Origin: UBA2396 sp038042175 | Lineage (GTDB): Bacteria; Planctomycetota; Phycisphaerae; Phycisphaerales; UBA1924 | NCBI GenBank assembly: GCA_964358855.1 | Contig: CAYHQQ010000004.1 | Location: 62,001 to 126,000, forward strand | Length of the DNA: 64,000 nt | Direction: 5' to 3' | Part shown: positions 1 through 7,247 of the stretch, piece by piece | Layout: every line of letters begins with the position of its first letter | How positions within the stretch are numbered: position 1 is the stretch's first letter | Position numbers and translations under genes: made by a program | The notes under the pieces: generated by a model | Database searches by the model: none | The model's input: only the letters and a program-made list of their open reading frames with translations | What the model was told of the DNA's origin: nothing

Positions 1-713
1 TGTCGCCCGTCCGCCCTCCCGGGCGGAACAGTGTTTGCGCCGCAGATGCGGCGATTTCCCGGGGCAGAAACCAGAAGCTCCCCGGTACCCGTCGTCATTC
101 AATGTTCGCGGTTCGGCTCCGTCTTCAGCAGGCCTGACCGGCAAGCCCTTTCGGGCCTCTACATGGTTGAGCTTTTCATCGGTGCGGCGTTTCGCCGCAT
201 CGCCGGGGACAGTCGTGTCCCCGGGTGCCCGCGTCTCCGCGATGCACACTCCCCACGCCGGCCAGGGTTGAACGGGCTGCCGCTTTCGCGGCGTTGCGCC
301 CGGGCCCCCCTGGGTGGATTTGCACCACTTCGTTCGTGACCGCCTGACCACAGTCGTCAGGTATGCCCTCGTCGCCCGGCTTCGCCGTGGAACATCTGTA
401 CTTGCGTTGTTCCACGGGCGAGTCGAACTGAAAACCGTTGGTATCGAGTAGAACGCTGGGATTGTCCCTGTAGATTCAGGGGTTTGGAACCGCAGCGAGC
501 CCTCGTCGAACCGGACGAGCCAGTCTCCTGGCATCCGGCTCTACGGGTCAGAAACCATGCGCGGGTGGTTAGTCCGCATCCGCTCATCCGGTTGGTGGCC
601 GGACTTTCGGCGTTTCTGCCCGTCTCGATGATGCCGGTGCGTCGTTGCGCAGTGCCGACAGACGCGGAGTCACCTCCACGATACTGCGGTTCTACCAGAA
701 CGGTGTTCGGATG
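1..713. other. No protein gene recognised; structured, RNA-like sequence at left edge
   Basis: Short open frames exist on both strands here but none looks like a protein: they are Arg/Pro/Ser rich and share no family pattern. The sequence instead carries many short GC-rich inverted repeats and one elaborate hairpin at 508-541 that resembles a group II intron element. It lies downstream of the parA partner gene and inside the presumed mobile element. It may be part of an intron or other retroelement RNA that continues beyond the window edge. No reverse transcriptase is visible in the window. Confidence 0.4.
508..541 (-). ncRNA. Group II intron-like hairpin
   Basis: Read on the minus strand, an outer stem GAGCCGGATG / CTCGTCCGGTTC encloses a CCAG-GAGA-CTGG inner hairpin. 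The pattern GAGCCGxATG-stem-GAAA-like loop-stem-CGTxCGGTTC is one I know from bacterial group II introns, usually close to the intron-encoded reverse transcriptase. The match is from memory of that consensus, not from a covariance search. If real, the intron runs leftward out of the window; alternatively this is a degraded fragment or an unrelated hairpin. Confidence 0.35.
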
Positions 714-1145
714 TCATGGAAAGCGTCGCTTCGCGAGCGCCGCCAGAATGGCGTCGGCCATGCGTTGCTCAAACTCCGCCCGGTTTGCATCATGCTGCTC
801 ACCGTTAGCAGGGAGACGCCATGGCCCGGAGGACGCGACCTGCACCTCCACACCACCGAGCGAAGGTTCAATGGCGATGATGAGGGCGCGAAGCAGGTGA
901 GAGGCGCTGAGGCGTGTGCGGGTCGCCACGCGAAGCCGGTCTACCAGCACATCGAGCACTTCGGCTGTGTGCTCGGTGAGGACGACTTCACGTTTCACGG
1001 GATGGGCCCGCCGTCGGGCCTTCGGTGAGTCGGTCGCGTCACGGTCGCCAGCAGGCACCGGCTCGACGGCTCGCGAGACCGCCGACGCATCGAGCAGCCT
1101 CGCAATGGAGCTTGTCGGCGGTGGGGTGGCTAGAGGTTTAGGCAT
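714..1145 (-). CDS. Ribbon-helix-helix-like partner of ParA
   Basis: A 143-residue protein whose middle part (about residues 50-95) has the RHH/CopG layout: a short strand REVVLT, then helix, turn and the helix RLSASHLLRALI. The N-terminus is Pro/Ala-rich and likely disordered. It overlaps the end of parA by 8 nt and has a strong ribosome site (GGAGGTGA) inside the parA 3' end, so the two genes are translated together. In ParA systems the second gene normally encodes the centromere-binding adaptor, and RHH proteins fill that role in many plasmids. The function as a ParB-like adaptor is inferred from position and fold. Confidence 0.6.
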   Translation of the reverse strand: MPKPLATPPPTSSIARLLDASAVSRAVEPVPAGDRDATDSPKARRRAHPVKREVVLTEHTAEVLDVLVDRLRVATRTRLSASHLLRALIIAIEPSLGGVEVQVASSGPWRLPANGEQHDANRAEFEQRMADAILAALAKRRFP

Positions 1146-2040
1146 GGTTTGGATTCACCTCCAGGAGTTCGTCGGCCATCGTCAACAGTGCTTTGGTGTT
1201 CCAGCCCGGAGGATCGCCGAGTGTCCCACCGAGGAACTGGTCACGGTGCGTCACCCGGTGCTCAACTTCGTCGGCGAGTCTGCGGAACTGCCGGGCTACG
1301 AACAGACGGTCGGCGTCCTCATGGTCAAACACCGTTTTGCCGAGGCCCGACATCGTCGGCACCACCACCGCCTGACTGACGGCCGTGCGAAAGCGCCTGC
1401 CGGGCATCAGCGACTGCACCAGGTCATCGAGTTGCCCGCGAAGTCTGTGCGTGCGGCCATCGACATTGGTGAACACAACGCCGAGCACTTCGAGTTCCGG
1501 GTTCCGGCGGGCGCGAACGTCCGCGATGTCGTGGCAGGCTTCGCTCAGGCCAGCCAATGAGAGCGGGTGCGGAAAGGCTGAGAGCAGGAACCACTCCGCC
1601 GCGGAGTAGGCGGCCACGGTCGTGATCGCCCCGGCCGAGGGCGGTGTGTCCAGAATGATGAAGTCGTACATGTGCCGGGCCAGCGTGAGGGCTCGATCGA
1701 GCACCCGTGTGCGATCGACGAACTTGGAAAGCATCGAGTCCAAATCCGCGAGCTGCGGGCGGGCCGGGAGCAGGTGCATCCGTTCGGGAAGACCTTCCGT
1801 CACCACAAGCGATTCCACGGGCTCATCGCTCGTGAGCAGTTCCAGGGCCCCCGCGTAGGCGTTCTCCGGCACGCCGAGGTGCTTCGTGGAACCCGCGGAG
1901 GGGTCAAGGTCCATGAGCAGACTGGTGTGCCCACGCATCGCCAGGGCGGCGGCCAGATGCACCGCGACCGTCGTCTTGCCGACTCCACCCTTTTGATTGC
2001 CTACGGCGATGCAGATTCCTTTCTTCAACTGTGTGTTCAT
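1138..2040 (-). CDS. parA: ParA/Soj family partition ATPase
   Basis: This 300-residue P-loop ATPase segregates plasmids or chromosomal elements by polymerising on DNA with an adaptor protein. The deviant Walker A box KGGVGKTT sits at residues 17-24 and the Walker B-like segment ends in LDTPPS. The open frame extends upstream, but the ATG at 2038-2040 is chosen because an AGGAGG ribosome site lies directly before it and the protein then begins just before the family's first strand. It heads a two-gene operon with the RHH protein. Together with the integrase and the rep-like gene it marks the region as an integrated plasmid-like element. Confidence 0.9.
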   Translation of the reverse strand: MNTQLKKGICIAVGNQKGGVGKTTVAVHLAAALAMRGHTSLLMDLDPSAGSTKHLGVPENAYAGALELLTSDEPVESLVVTEGLPERMHLLPARPQLADLDSMLSKFVDRTRVLDRALTLARHMYDFIILDTPPSAGAITTVAAYSAAEWFLLSAFPHPLSLAGLSEACHDIADVRARRNPELEVLGVVFTNVDGRTHRLRGQLDDLVQSLMPGRRFRTAVSQAVVVPTMSGLGKTVFDHEDADRLFVARQFRRLADEVEHRVTHRDQFLGGTLGDPPGWNTKALLTMADELLEVNPNHA

Positions 2041-2474
2041 GGTCCTCCTGTTATTGCCGCGGGCGGGCCCGTGCGATGGCCGGGCTTCCCGCTGTCCCTT
2101 CCAGTACCACGGGCCGGACCCCAGCGCAACCCTTTTGCTCAGGCGTTCGGATGCCTGTTGTCGGGATGGCGGACTGTGAGGTAGCGTGCTGCCGAAAGAC
2201 GAGACGCCCGGTGAGGCCCGGGCGTCCAATGTCGCGAGTGAACGAAGGGAAGGAGCCGGTCGGAGTGACCGGCACCTGTGTCGAGCCAACCAGCACGCGG
2301 GTCGGTCGAGAATCATGGTCGCATCCGAGACAGCCCGGAGCGACCACGGTTCGGGACCATCCGTGAGTAGCGCAGAACGAGGAGAGGTGTCAAGACTCCA
2401 CTCAGCGGTACCCGCTTGGCCCCGATGCCAGCAATCCGGCGGTTGTCCCCGCGAGCCGGCCATCAGGGGGGACC
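2041..2474. promoter_or_regulatory. Divergent intergenic region with hairpins, possible partition or origin site
   Basis: This is the 434-nt gap between the divergently transcribed parA and rep-like genes, so it must hold both promoters. Two clean hairpins are visible: GACGCCCG (2203-2210) with CGGGCGTC (2219-2226), and GCCGGTC (2255-2261) with GACCGGC (2267-2273). An inverted GGTCGC/GCGACC pair follows near 2318-2345. In plasmids the adaptor-binding centromere and the replication origin commonly lie in this place. I could not identify iterons, so the assignment is positional. Confidence 0.4.
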
Positions 2475-4028
2475 ATGCGAACAGCACCACATCCACGCAC
2501 TTTGGGTAGAACCATCGTCGAGAAGCCCGACGGCGGCTTTGTCTTCATTCCCGCAGCGGCCATTCTCGCCCTCTGGCAGGGCTACAGGCACGAGAATCTG
2601 GAACTCCTGGACGTCCGCGTCGGATTGGCGACGTTCGAGGCCGCCATGAGGCTGCGCTTCCCTCACACAAGGGCACAGCCGGAGGTCCGGACAGACCAGC
2701 TCCAATGCCTCACAGGCGCCACTGACCGGCGACGAATCACCGCCGCCCTCCGCCGGTTGGAGTCGCACGGACTTCCCGCCAGCGCGTTGTCGGCACGGCG
2801 CCCCGATGTCCGTCCCTTCGTCGCGTTGCTGAGTCCCGACACTCGTTCAGTCGTCCGGAATCATCGTCGCCGTGTTCCAGTCCCGCGACGGTTGCTCGTG
2901 TACTTGGCGCGATGCTCCCGCCCGGCCGTGGTCGCCGTAGCGCTGGCACACCTGCTCAGGGGACTGTACTTCCGCGAGGGCAAATGTGTGGCAGGCGGCA
3001 CATGCAAGGCATCGTGGGTGGCCTCGGTCTTCGGTTTGGACCTCCGAACCGTGAAGGCGGCGAAGGCGGAGCTGGTCCGGCTGGGCTGGCTCGAACCCCA
3101 GCCCACCCCGCAGCACCTCCTCAACCGATTTGGTCCTAGGTTCCTTCTCCGTATGAACTGGCGATGGGTACGCCAAACACCACCCCGGACAGGCGATTGT
3201 GCACGCCAATCGCCACCCCCAGAGAAGAACTGGAATCTCTCCTTACGGAGACTTGGAAACCAGAAACGAGTCCGGACTGGTGCTTGGACCGCAAAACCGA
3301 CGTTTCTCCGAGTGCAGCCGGATGACCTTCGCGACCCGTCCCGTCTTGACGCCCTGTACCGTGATGCGGCGACTCGGGGACTGCTCCGAGTCTCCGAGAG
3401 TACCCGACTGGCGTTCTTCGCCGCGGCCGAGCACGCGATCGCCGACGGCATCACCAATGTGCCAGGGTTGCTGGTGGCGATCGTCCGAAGGGGCCTGTGG
3501 CGGAATATCACCCAGGCAGACGAGGAACGGGCACGCCGGCGTTTGACGGTCTTCGACTTCGGGGAGCCCGAACGTCAGGATGACTCCCGAGTACCGGACG
3601 AATACAGGGCCAACGAGCCCACCGACGAGATTTCGCTTGACAGCGACGGAACACGTGTTAGCATGTATGCGTACAGACAAGCACCTGGAGCCCAGCATGG
3701 CCAAACGTCAACCCATCCAGCTTCCGATCGGCGAGCGTCTGCGTCATCAGCGCGTGGGAACTCTCGGGAAGGGCCTCCGCGAAATGGCTCGGCAGTTGGA
3801 CATCGCCCCTGCCCACCTGACCGACATCGAGAGCGGCCGACGCAACCCATCGGAAGACCTGCTGCTCCGGATTGCCACCGCGTACCAGATGCCCGAGCAC
3901 GACCTTCGGTCCGCATTTTCCAAGCCGGATTCCATCGTTCAGGAAATTGCGAGCGCGAGTGCCACGGAGTCGCAAATGGTTCCCCAGTTGCTCCGTTCGG
4001 TTCGCGGGCTGTCCGTTCAGCAGTATGA
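2475..4028 (+). CDS. Winged-helix protein, possible replication initiator
   Basis: I do not recognise this protein with certainty. The ATG at 2475 follows a CAGGGGGGA ribosome site. Around residues 175-205 (CKASWVASVFGLDLRTVKAA region) there is a winged-helix pattern of the kind seen in plasmid Rep and transcription factors, and the N-terminal 100 residues are also helical. The gene is divergent from parA, which suits a replication initiator. The last roughly 110 residues (after about 3697) overlap the XRE gene in another frame and are Arg/Pro/Ser-rich and unlike the rest, so the original stop may have been lost or the frame disturbed nearby. Confidence 0.5.
   Translation: MRTAPHPRTLGRTIVEKPDGGFVFIPAAAILALWQGYRHENLELLDVRVGLATFEAAMRLRFPHTRAQPEVRTDQLQCLTGATDRRRITAALRRLESHGLPASALSARRPDVRPFVALLSPDTRSVVRNHRRRVPVPRRLLVYLARCSRPAVVAVALAHLLRGLYFREGKCVAGGTCKASWVASVFGLDLRTVKAAKAELVRLGWLEPQPTPQHLLNRFGPRFLLRMNWRWVRQTPPRTGDCARQSPPPEKNWNLSLRRLGNQKRVRTGAWTAKPTFLRVQPDDLRDPSRLDALYRDAATRGLLRVSESTRLAFFAAAEHAIADGITNVPGLLVAIVRRGLWRNITQADEERARRRLTVFDFGEPERQDDSRVPDEYRANEPTDEISLDSDGTRVSMYAYRQAPGAQHGQTSTHPASDRRASASSARGNSREGPPRNGSAVGHRPCPPDRHRERPTQPIGRPAAPDCHRVPDARARPSVRIFQAGFHRSGNCERECHGVANGSPVAPFGSRAVRSAV
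3637..3664 (+). promoter_or_regulatory. Predicted sigma-70-type promoter of the XRE-immA pair
   Basis: A perfect TTGACA (3637-3642) is followed after 16 nt by TAGCAT (3659-3664), four of six matches to the -10 consensus. It lies inside the 3' part of the rep-like open frame and about 33 nt before the XRE start. The -10 overlaps a candidate operator, which fits autorepression. Confidence 0.5.
3656..3674 (+). promoter_or_regulatory. Candidate XRE operator, copy 1
   Basis: TGTTAGCATGTATGCGTAC overlaps the -10 of the predicted promoter. The core GCATGTATGC is a near-palindrome. A very similar sequence lies at 4786-4804, after the immA gene. XRE/ImmA pairs commonly autorepress through such sites. 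Confidence 0.45.
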
Positions 4029-4086
4029 GCACCTCATTCAGCAGGCCCGCAAGCTCCCCAAGGAGAAGGGCGGTTCCGGCGCGTGA
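3697..4086 (+). CDS. XRE-family HTH transcriptional repressor
   Basis: A 129-residue DNA-binding protein with a cro/C1-type helix-turn-helix at about residues 25-75 (LREMARQLDIAPAHLTDIES, then a short helix to YQMPEHDL). The C-terminal half is helical and may dimerise. The start at 3697 has GGAG at 3686-3689. The gene is translationally coupled to the following metallopeptidase by a GTGA overlap, the classic arrangement of ImmR/ImmA modules that keep mobile elements quiescent until a damage or population signal triggers cleavage of the repressor. A promoter and operator-like site lie directly upstream. Confidence 0.85.
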   Translation: MAKRQPIQLPIGERLRHQRVGTLGKGLREMARQLDIAPAHLTDIESGRRNPSEDLLLRIATAYQMPEHDLRSAFSKPDSIVQEIASASATESQMVPQLLRSVRGLSVQQYEHLIQQARKLPKEKGGSGA

Positions 4087-4766
4087 CGACTGCTGCTTTC
4101 CAACTCTGGCCGACGATGCGGCGTGTGGAACGGACCGCATGGAACGCCATTGTCCGGTGCACGAGGGCCCAGAAGCTCTCCACCATCCCGCTCCCCATCC
4201 CGGTCGAGCAGTGGATCGAGGGACCGCTCGGCATCTCGTTCGGGATTGCCGCCCTTGGCCCGGGCGTTCTCGGCATTGCCCGCCCGACCGAGCGGGAGAT
4301 TCTGGTCAGCCAGGCACTCGCCGATCAGGAGGCAAGGTTCCGGTTCACCGCCGCCCACGAGCTCGGGCACATCCTGCTCCACCCCCGCATCACGGCAGAG
4401 TTCCGCGAATCGGCGGACGGCGACTTCGTGGACCGGAAGATCGAACGCGAGGCGGACCGATTCGCCGCAGCGTTCCTGATGCCGCTTCCGGCATTGACCT
4501 TCGAGTTCAGCCGCATCACGGGCCAGAACAGCACGGAGCCCAACGGCCTCTTGAGCGCGGCCCGCCGTGCGGACACTGCGGCGCTGCAACTCTTCCGCAC
4601 CGTGGTCCTTCCGCACATGACCCGTCGATTTGGAGTTTCACTTTCCGCCGCCGCCAGACGGTTCGCGGACGTGCAGTTGCCCACGGGAGAGCCGGCGCTC
4701 CCGTGGGAAGTGTGCGCGATGCTGCTCCCGCCCGAGCAGGTACGGGAGGCCCTTCGCCGCGGATAA
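4083..4766 (+). CDS. ImmA/IrrE family zinc metallopeptidase
   Basis: A 227-residue protease with the zinc motif HELGHILLH near residue 97 and the downstream glutamate segment EREADRFAAAFLMP. Both are hallmarks of ImmA/IrrE enzymes, which cleave a partner XRE repressor. It starts with GTG overlapping the repressor stop codon (GTGA). In integrative elements such as ICEBs1 this pair controls excision; the presence of an integrase and an AlpA-like protein downstream suggests the same here. The trigger is unknown. Confidence 0.88.
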   Translation: MTTAAFQLWPTMRRVERTAWNAIVRCTRAQKLSTIPLPIPVEQWIEGPLGISFGIAALGPGVLGIARPTEREILVSQALADQEARFRFTAAHELGHILLHPRITAEFRESADGDFVDRKIEREADRFAAAFLMPLPALTFEFSRITGQNSTEPNGLLSAARRADTAALQLFRTVVLPHMTRRFGVSLSAAARRFADVQLPTGEPALPWEVCAMLLPPEQVREALRRG

Positions 4767-4785
4767 GGCTTCTTTGCGCGCTGAA

Positions 4786-4804
4786 TGTTCGCATGTACGC
4801 TTTC
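4786..4804 (+). promoter_or_regulatory. Candidate XRE operator, copy 2
   Basis: TGTTCGCATGTACGCTTTC shares the TGTT-GCATGTA-GC core with the site at 3656-3674. It precedes the small zinc-ribbon gene and the AlpA/integrase genes. A weak promoter (TTTGCG, 17 nt, TACGCT) overlaps it. The repressor could thus control both its own operon and the excision genes. Confidence 0.45.
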
Positions 4805-4822
4805 ATGCAATGAGTCGAAAAC

Positions 4823-5050
4823 ATGACCCAACTTCCATCGCCCGACCACCGTGAACCGTTCCAGTTGCAGCCCGACGACGGCCGCTCCGTCGCGCCGCCC
4901 GTGCCAGCACCCGAGCCTGAGGTTCGGCCGCAGGACTGCCAGGGCCAAGCTCCCTTGTTTTGCCAACGGTGCGGGGCCGGGTTGAGCGGGGACCGCCGGC
5001 AGTGTGCACGGTGCGGTGCGCCGTGCTGTGTGGGGTGCGGGGAGTCGTGA
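4823..5050 (+). CDS. Small double zinc-ribbon protein
   Basis: A 75-residue protein with a Pro-rich N-terminal half and a C-terminal Cys cluster CQRCG...CARCGAPCCVGCG, eight cysteines in about 25 residues, enough for one or two zinc sites. No family is recognised. It lies between the ImmA gene and the AlpA-like gene, just after the second operator-like site, so it is probably an element-encoded regulator or accessory factor. The ribosome site is weak, so the gene call is moderate. Confidence 0.5.
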   Translation: MTQLPSPDHREPFQLQPDDGRSVAPPVPAPEPEVRPQDCQGQAPLFCQRCGAGLSGDRRQCARCGAPCCVGCGES

Positions 5051-5121
5051 CAAGGAGAGGCAATGCCGTGCGGCTTCCGCCTCTGTGTGCCCGGTGGTGA
5101 CTGGTAGCAATCAAGACCCGA

Positions 5122-5418
5122 GTGACATCGTTGCACTTCGAGAAACGAATCCCGGATGCCCGACTTACGGACGAGATCGTCCCGCGGATGGCGCTATCGG
5201 CGGAGGAAGTTGCTGACGTGCTCGGCATCAGCCGCTCGCACGTGTTCCGCCTCGCCAGTTCCGGTCGGTTGCCCCGCTCGCTCCGCCTAGGGCGTGCGGT
5301 CCGATGGGACCGTGCGACTCTGGAAGCGTGGCTGGCGGCAGGAGCACCGCCCCGCGATCGCTGGGAAACGATGCAGGCCGACGCCCGCGGTCAGCGCATC
5401 GGGAAGGGGGCGCGATGA
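5122..5418 (+). CDS. AlpA/excisionase-type HTH DNA-binding protein
   Basis: A small DNA-binding protein with the MerR/AlpA-like helix-turn-helix: LSAEEVADVLGISRSHVFRL, then a wing ending in RAVRWDRATLEAWLA, the usual pattern of helix_turn_helix_17/excisionase proteins. These bind next to recombination sites or activate integrase genes. Two starts are possible, GTG at 5122 (98 residues) or ATG at 5188, where the conserved domain begins. The gene sits directly upstream of the integrase, supporting a role as recombination directionality factor or integrase regulator. Confidence 0.8.
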   Translation: MTSLHFEKRIPDARLTDEIVPRMALSAEEVADVLGISRSHVFRLASSGRLPRSLRLGRAVRWDRATLEAWLAAGAPPRDRWETMQADARGQRIGKGAR

Positions 5419-5615
5419 GCGTCGCCCTTCCACTCAATGCCGAAGTTTCCACTGTCGCTGTCACCGGGTCGGTCCAGGGGCGCCTGAAGTTCGGTGGCGG
5501 CCACACGAGTGCTCCGTTTCCATCGGCAGTTGTGGTGTTCCGCCCACCAGCCCGAAGCCGCGTTCGTCATCGTCCCGCGGAGCAACTCCTGCTGTTTCCG
5601 CTCCACGTCACTTGA
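5415..5615 (+). CDS. Hypothetical small protein coupled to the AlpA-like gene
   Basis: A 66-residue open frame that begins at an ATG overlapping the stop of the preceding gene (ATGA), a common sign of coupled translation. The product is not recognised. It shows alternating hydrophobic stretches and a phenylalanine/leucine-rich end but no clear signal peptide, and it ends shortly before the integrase. It could equally be a chance frame. Confidence 0.35.
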   Translation: MSVALPLNAEVSTVAVTGSVQGRLKFGGGHTSAPFPSAVVVFRPPARSRVRHRPAEQLLLFPLHVT

Positions 5616-5656
5616 CATTGTCAGGATCCCCGCTTCGATCCGGAAAGGAACCTCGC

Positions 5657-7210
5657 GTGAGAGTCTTCAAGTCCTCGTACAAAGATCGCAAAGGCAAGAC
5701 CACCAAGACTGCCAACTGGTACGTCGAGTTCCGCGACCACAACGCCGACATCCGCCGCGTTCCCGCGTTTACCAGCAAGGGGGCCAGCGAGGAGCTGGGC
5801 CGGAGCCTCGACAAGCTCGTGGCCTACCACCGGGCGACCGGAGGCCAGCTCGAACCGACCCTCCAGAAATGGTTGGAGCAGATCCCGGGCGCTGTCTTCG
5901 ACAGACTGGTCTCAATCGGTCTGATCGACTCGGAGCGGGTCGCCGTCAAGAAGCTGCTCACCAAGCACATCGAAGACTACGCGACCACCCTTCGCTCAAA
6001 GGGCAACAGCGAGAAGTACGTTCGCCTTGCACGCGCTCGCATCGAGCGGGTTTTCGACGGGTGCGGCTTCCGGTACTGGGGCGACATATCTGCCAGCAAG
6101 ATCATGAGTTTCCTTGGCGAACTCCGCAAGCCCCAGAAGGACGGAGACAAGACCATCCCGGGCGTCAGCGCTGCCACCTTCAACTATCACCTCGGTGCCA
6201 CCAAGTCGTTCTGCCGCTGGATGGTCAAGGATCGGCGTGCCACGCTTTCCCCTGTCTCCCACCTTGAAATCCTGAACGTCCGAACGGACCGTCGGCACGA
6301 CCGCCGCGCCCTGACCGAGAATGAACTTCGTCGCCTCATCGACGCGACCAAGAAGGGCGCCGAGTTATTCGGCCGCGACCGTAACGGCATCATCGCCTGG
6401 CGGATGACCGGCGGCGACCGGGCGATGCTCTATCGGCTTGCAGTTGAAACCGGTCTCCGCGTGGGTGAACTTCGCAGCCTGACGCCATCGTCTTTCGATC
6501 TCGAAGCCGAGGTGCCCACGGTCTCCGTCCTCGCCGCCTACTCCAAACACCGCCGCGACGACACTCTGCCGCTGCTCGGGTCCACGACGGCCCAGCTCGG
6601 CGAGTACATGATGGAGATGGACCCCGTCAAGCGTGTCTTCAAGCTGCCTCCGCGGCTGGGCTTGGCCGAGATGCTCCGCGTCGACCTGGAGGCCGCAGGC
6701 ATCCCGTACCGTGACGGGTCGAACCAGGTCGTTGACTTTCACGCCCTCCGTCACACCTTCATCACCAATCTCGCCAATGGCGGCGTCCACCCCAAGACTG
6801 CTCAGGTCCTGGCCCGTCACTCGACCATCACGTTGACGATGGACCGGTATTCCCATACAGGTCGAGCAGCCGACGCCGCCGCGCTCGGAGCACTCCCTGA
6901 TCTCTCCGACAACGGCGAAACCGAGCCCACAGCCGAACCATCTGGCGACGCGAAGGACGCCCCGTCTGTCTTGGCGTCCTGCTTGGCGCGAAACGGACGA
7001 TTTCGTGCGTCTCAGGGAGACTCTGTGAGACTCAGCGGCGCTCCCGCTGGCCGTGCGACCGATGAAGAATCGCACGGGAAAAAACGAGAAAACAACGAGA
7101 ATCCAATGGGCCCGGTGGGACTCGAACCCACACGGAGGTTTGAACCTCCAACGAATTTTAAGTCCGCTGCGTCTGCCGTTCCGCCACGGGCCCGAGGCCT
7201 GGAAACGTAG
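5657..7210 (+). CDS. int: Tyrosine recombinase/integrase
   Basis: A 517-residue site-specific recombinase that would integrate and excise the element. The GTG start at 5657 has an AAAGGAA ribosome site. An N-terminal arm/core-binding region (residues 100-190) precedes the catalytic domain with Arg in GLRVGELRSL, Lys in YSKHRRDD, the HALRH box, a later His (ARHST) and the nucleophile Tyr in MDRYSH. All catalytic residues are present. The reading frame then continues antisense across the complete tRNA-Leu gene, so residues about 484-512 are encoded by the likely attachment site. This shows integration into the tRNA and means the C-terminal tail would change on excision. Confidence 0.92.
   Translation: MRVFKSSYKDRKGKTTKTANWYVEFRDHNADIRRVPAFTSKGASEELGRSLDKLVAYHRATGGQLEPTLQKWLEQIPGAVFDRLVSIGLIDSERVAVKKLLTKHIEDYATTLRSKGNSEKYVRLARARIERVFDGCGFRYWGDISASKIMSFLGELRKPQKDGDKTIPGVSAATFNYHLGATKSFCRWMVKDRRATLSPVSHLEILNVRTDRRHDRRALTENELRRLIDATKKGAELFGRDRNGIIAWRMTGGDRAMLYRLAVETGLRVGELRSLTPSSFDLEAEVPTVSVLAAYSKHRRDDTLPLLGSTTAQLGEYMMEMDPVKRVFKLPPRLGLAEMLRVDLEAAGIPYRDGSNQVVDFHALRHTFITNLANGGVHPKTAQVLARHSTITLTMDRYSHTGRAADAAALGALPDLSDNGETEPTAEPSGDAKDAPSVLASCLARNGRFRASQGDSVRLSGAPAGRATDEESHGKKRENNENPMGPVGLEPTRRFEPPTNFKSAASAVPPRARGLET
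7107..7150. other. Probable attachment site (att) at tRNA-Leu 3' half
   Basis: The integrase gene ends inside the 3' half of tRNA-Leu, the standard target of tyrosine integrases, and the element lies on that side of the tRNA. The matching copy of the tRNA end that should mark the other boundary is not found between 1 and 5000, so the second att site is probably left of this window. The exact crossover is not determined. Confidence 0.5.
7107..7193 (-). tRNA. tRNA-Leu (anticodon UAA)
   Basis: An 87-nt class II tRNA. The acceptor arms GGGCCCG (7187-7193) and CGGGCCC (7108-7114) pair perfectly, with discriminator A at 7107. The anticodon loop CTTAAAA gives UAA, the variable arm is a GGAGGTT/AACCTCC hairpin and the T arm holds GGTTCGAGTCC. 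CCA is not encoded. The integrase frame runs through it in antisense, so it is also the probable integration target. Confidence 0.95.
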
Positions 7211-7247
7211 GGCGGTTCGCGTGTCCGCCCAATTGGTAGAATGGGCG

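Noticed and set aside
7053..7247. Extension of the kinase frame upstream to 7053
   Set aside because: This part is the tRNA-Leu gene read in sense to the plus strand (the WARWDSNPH type string is a known tRNA artefact). The ATG at 7248 is used.
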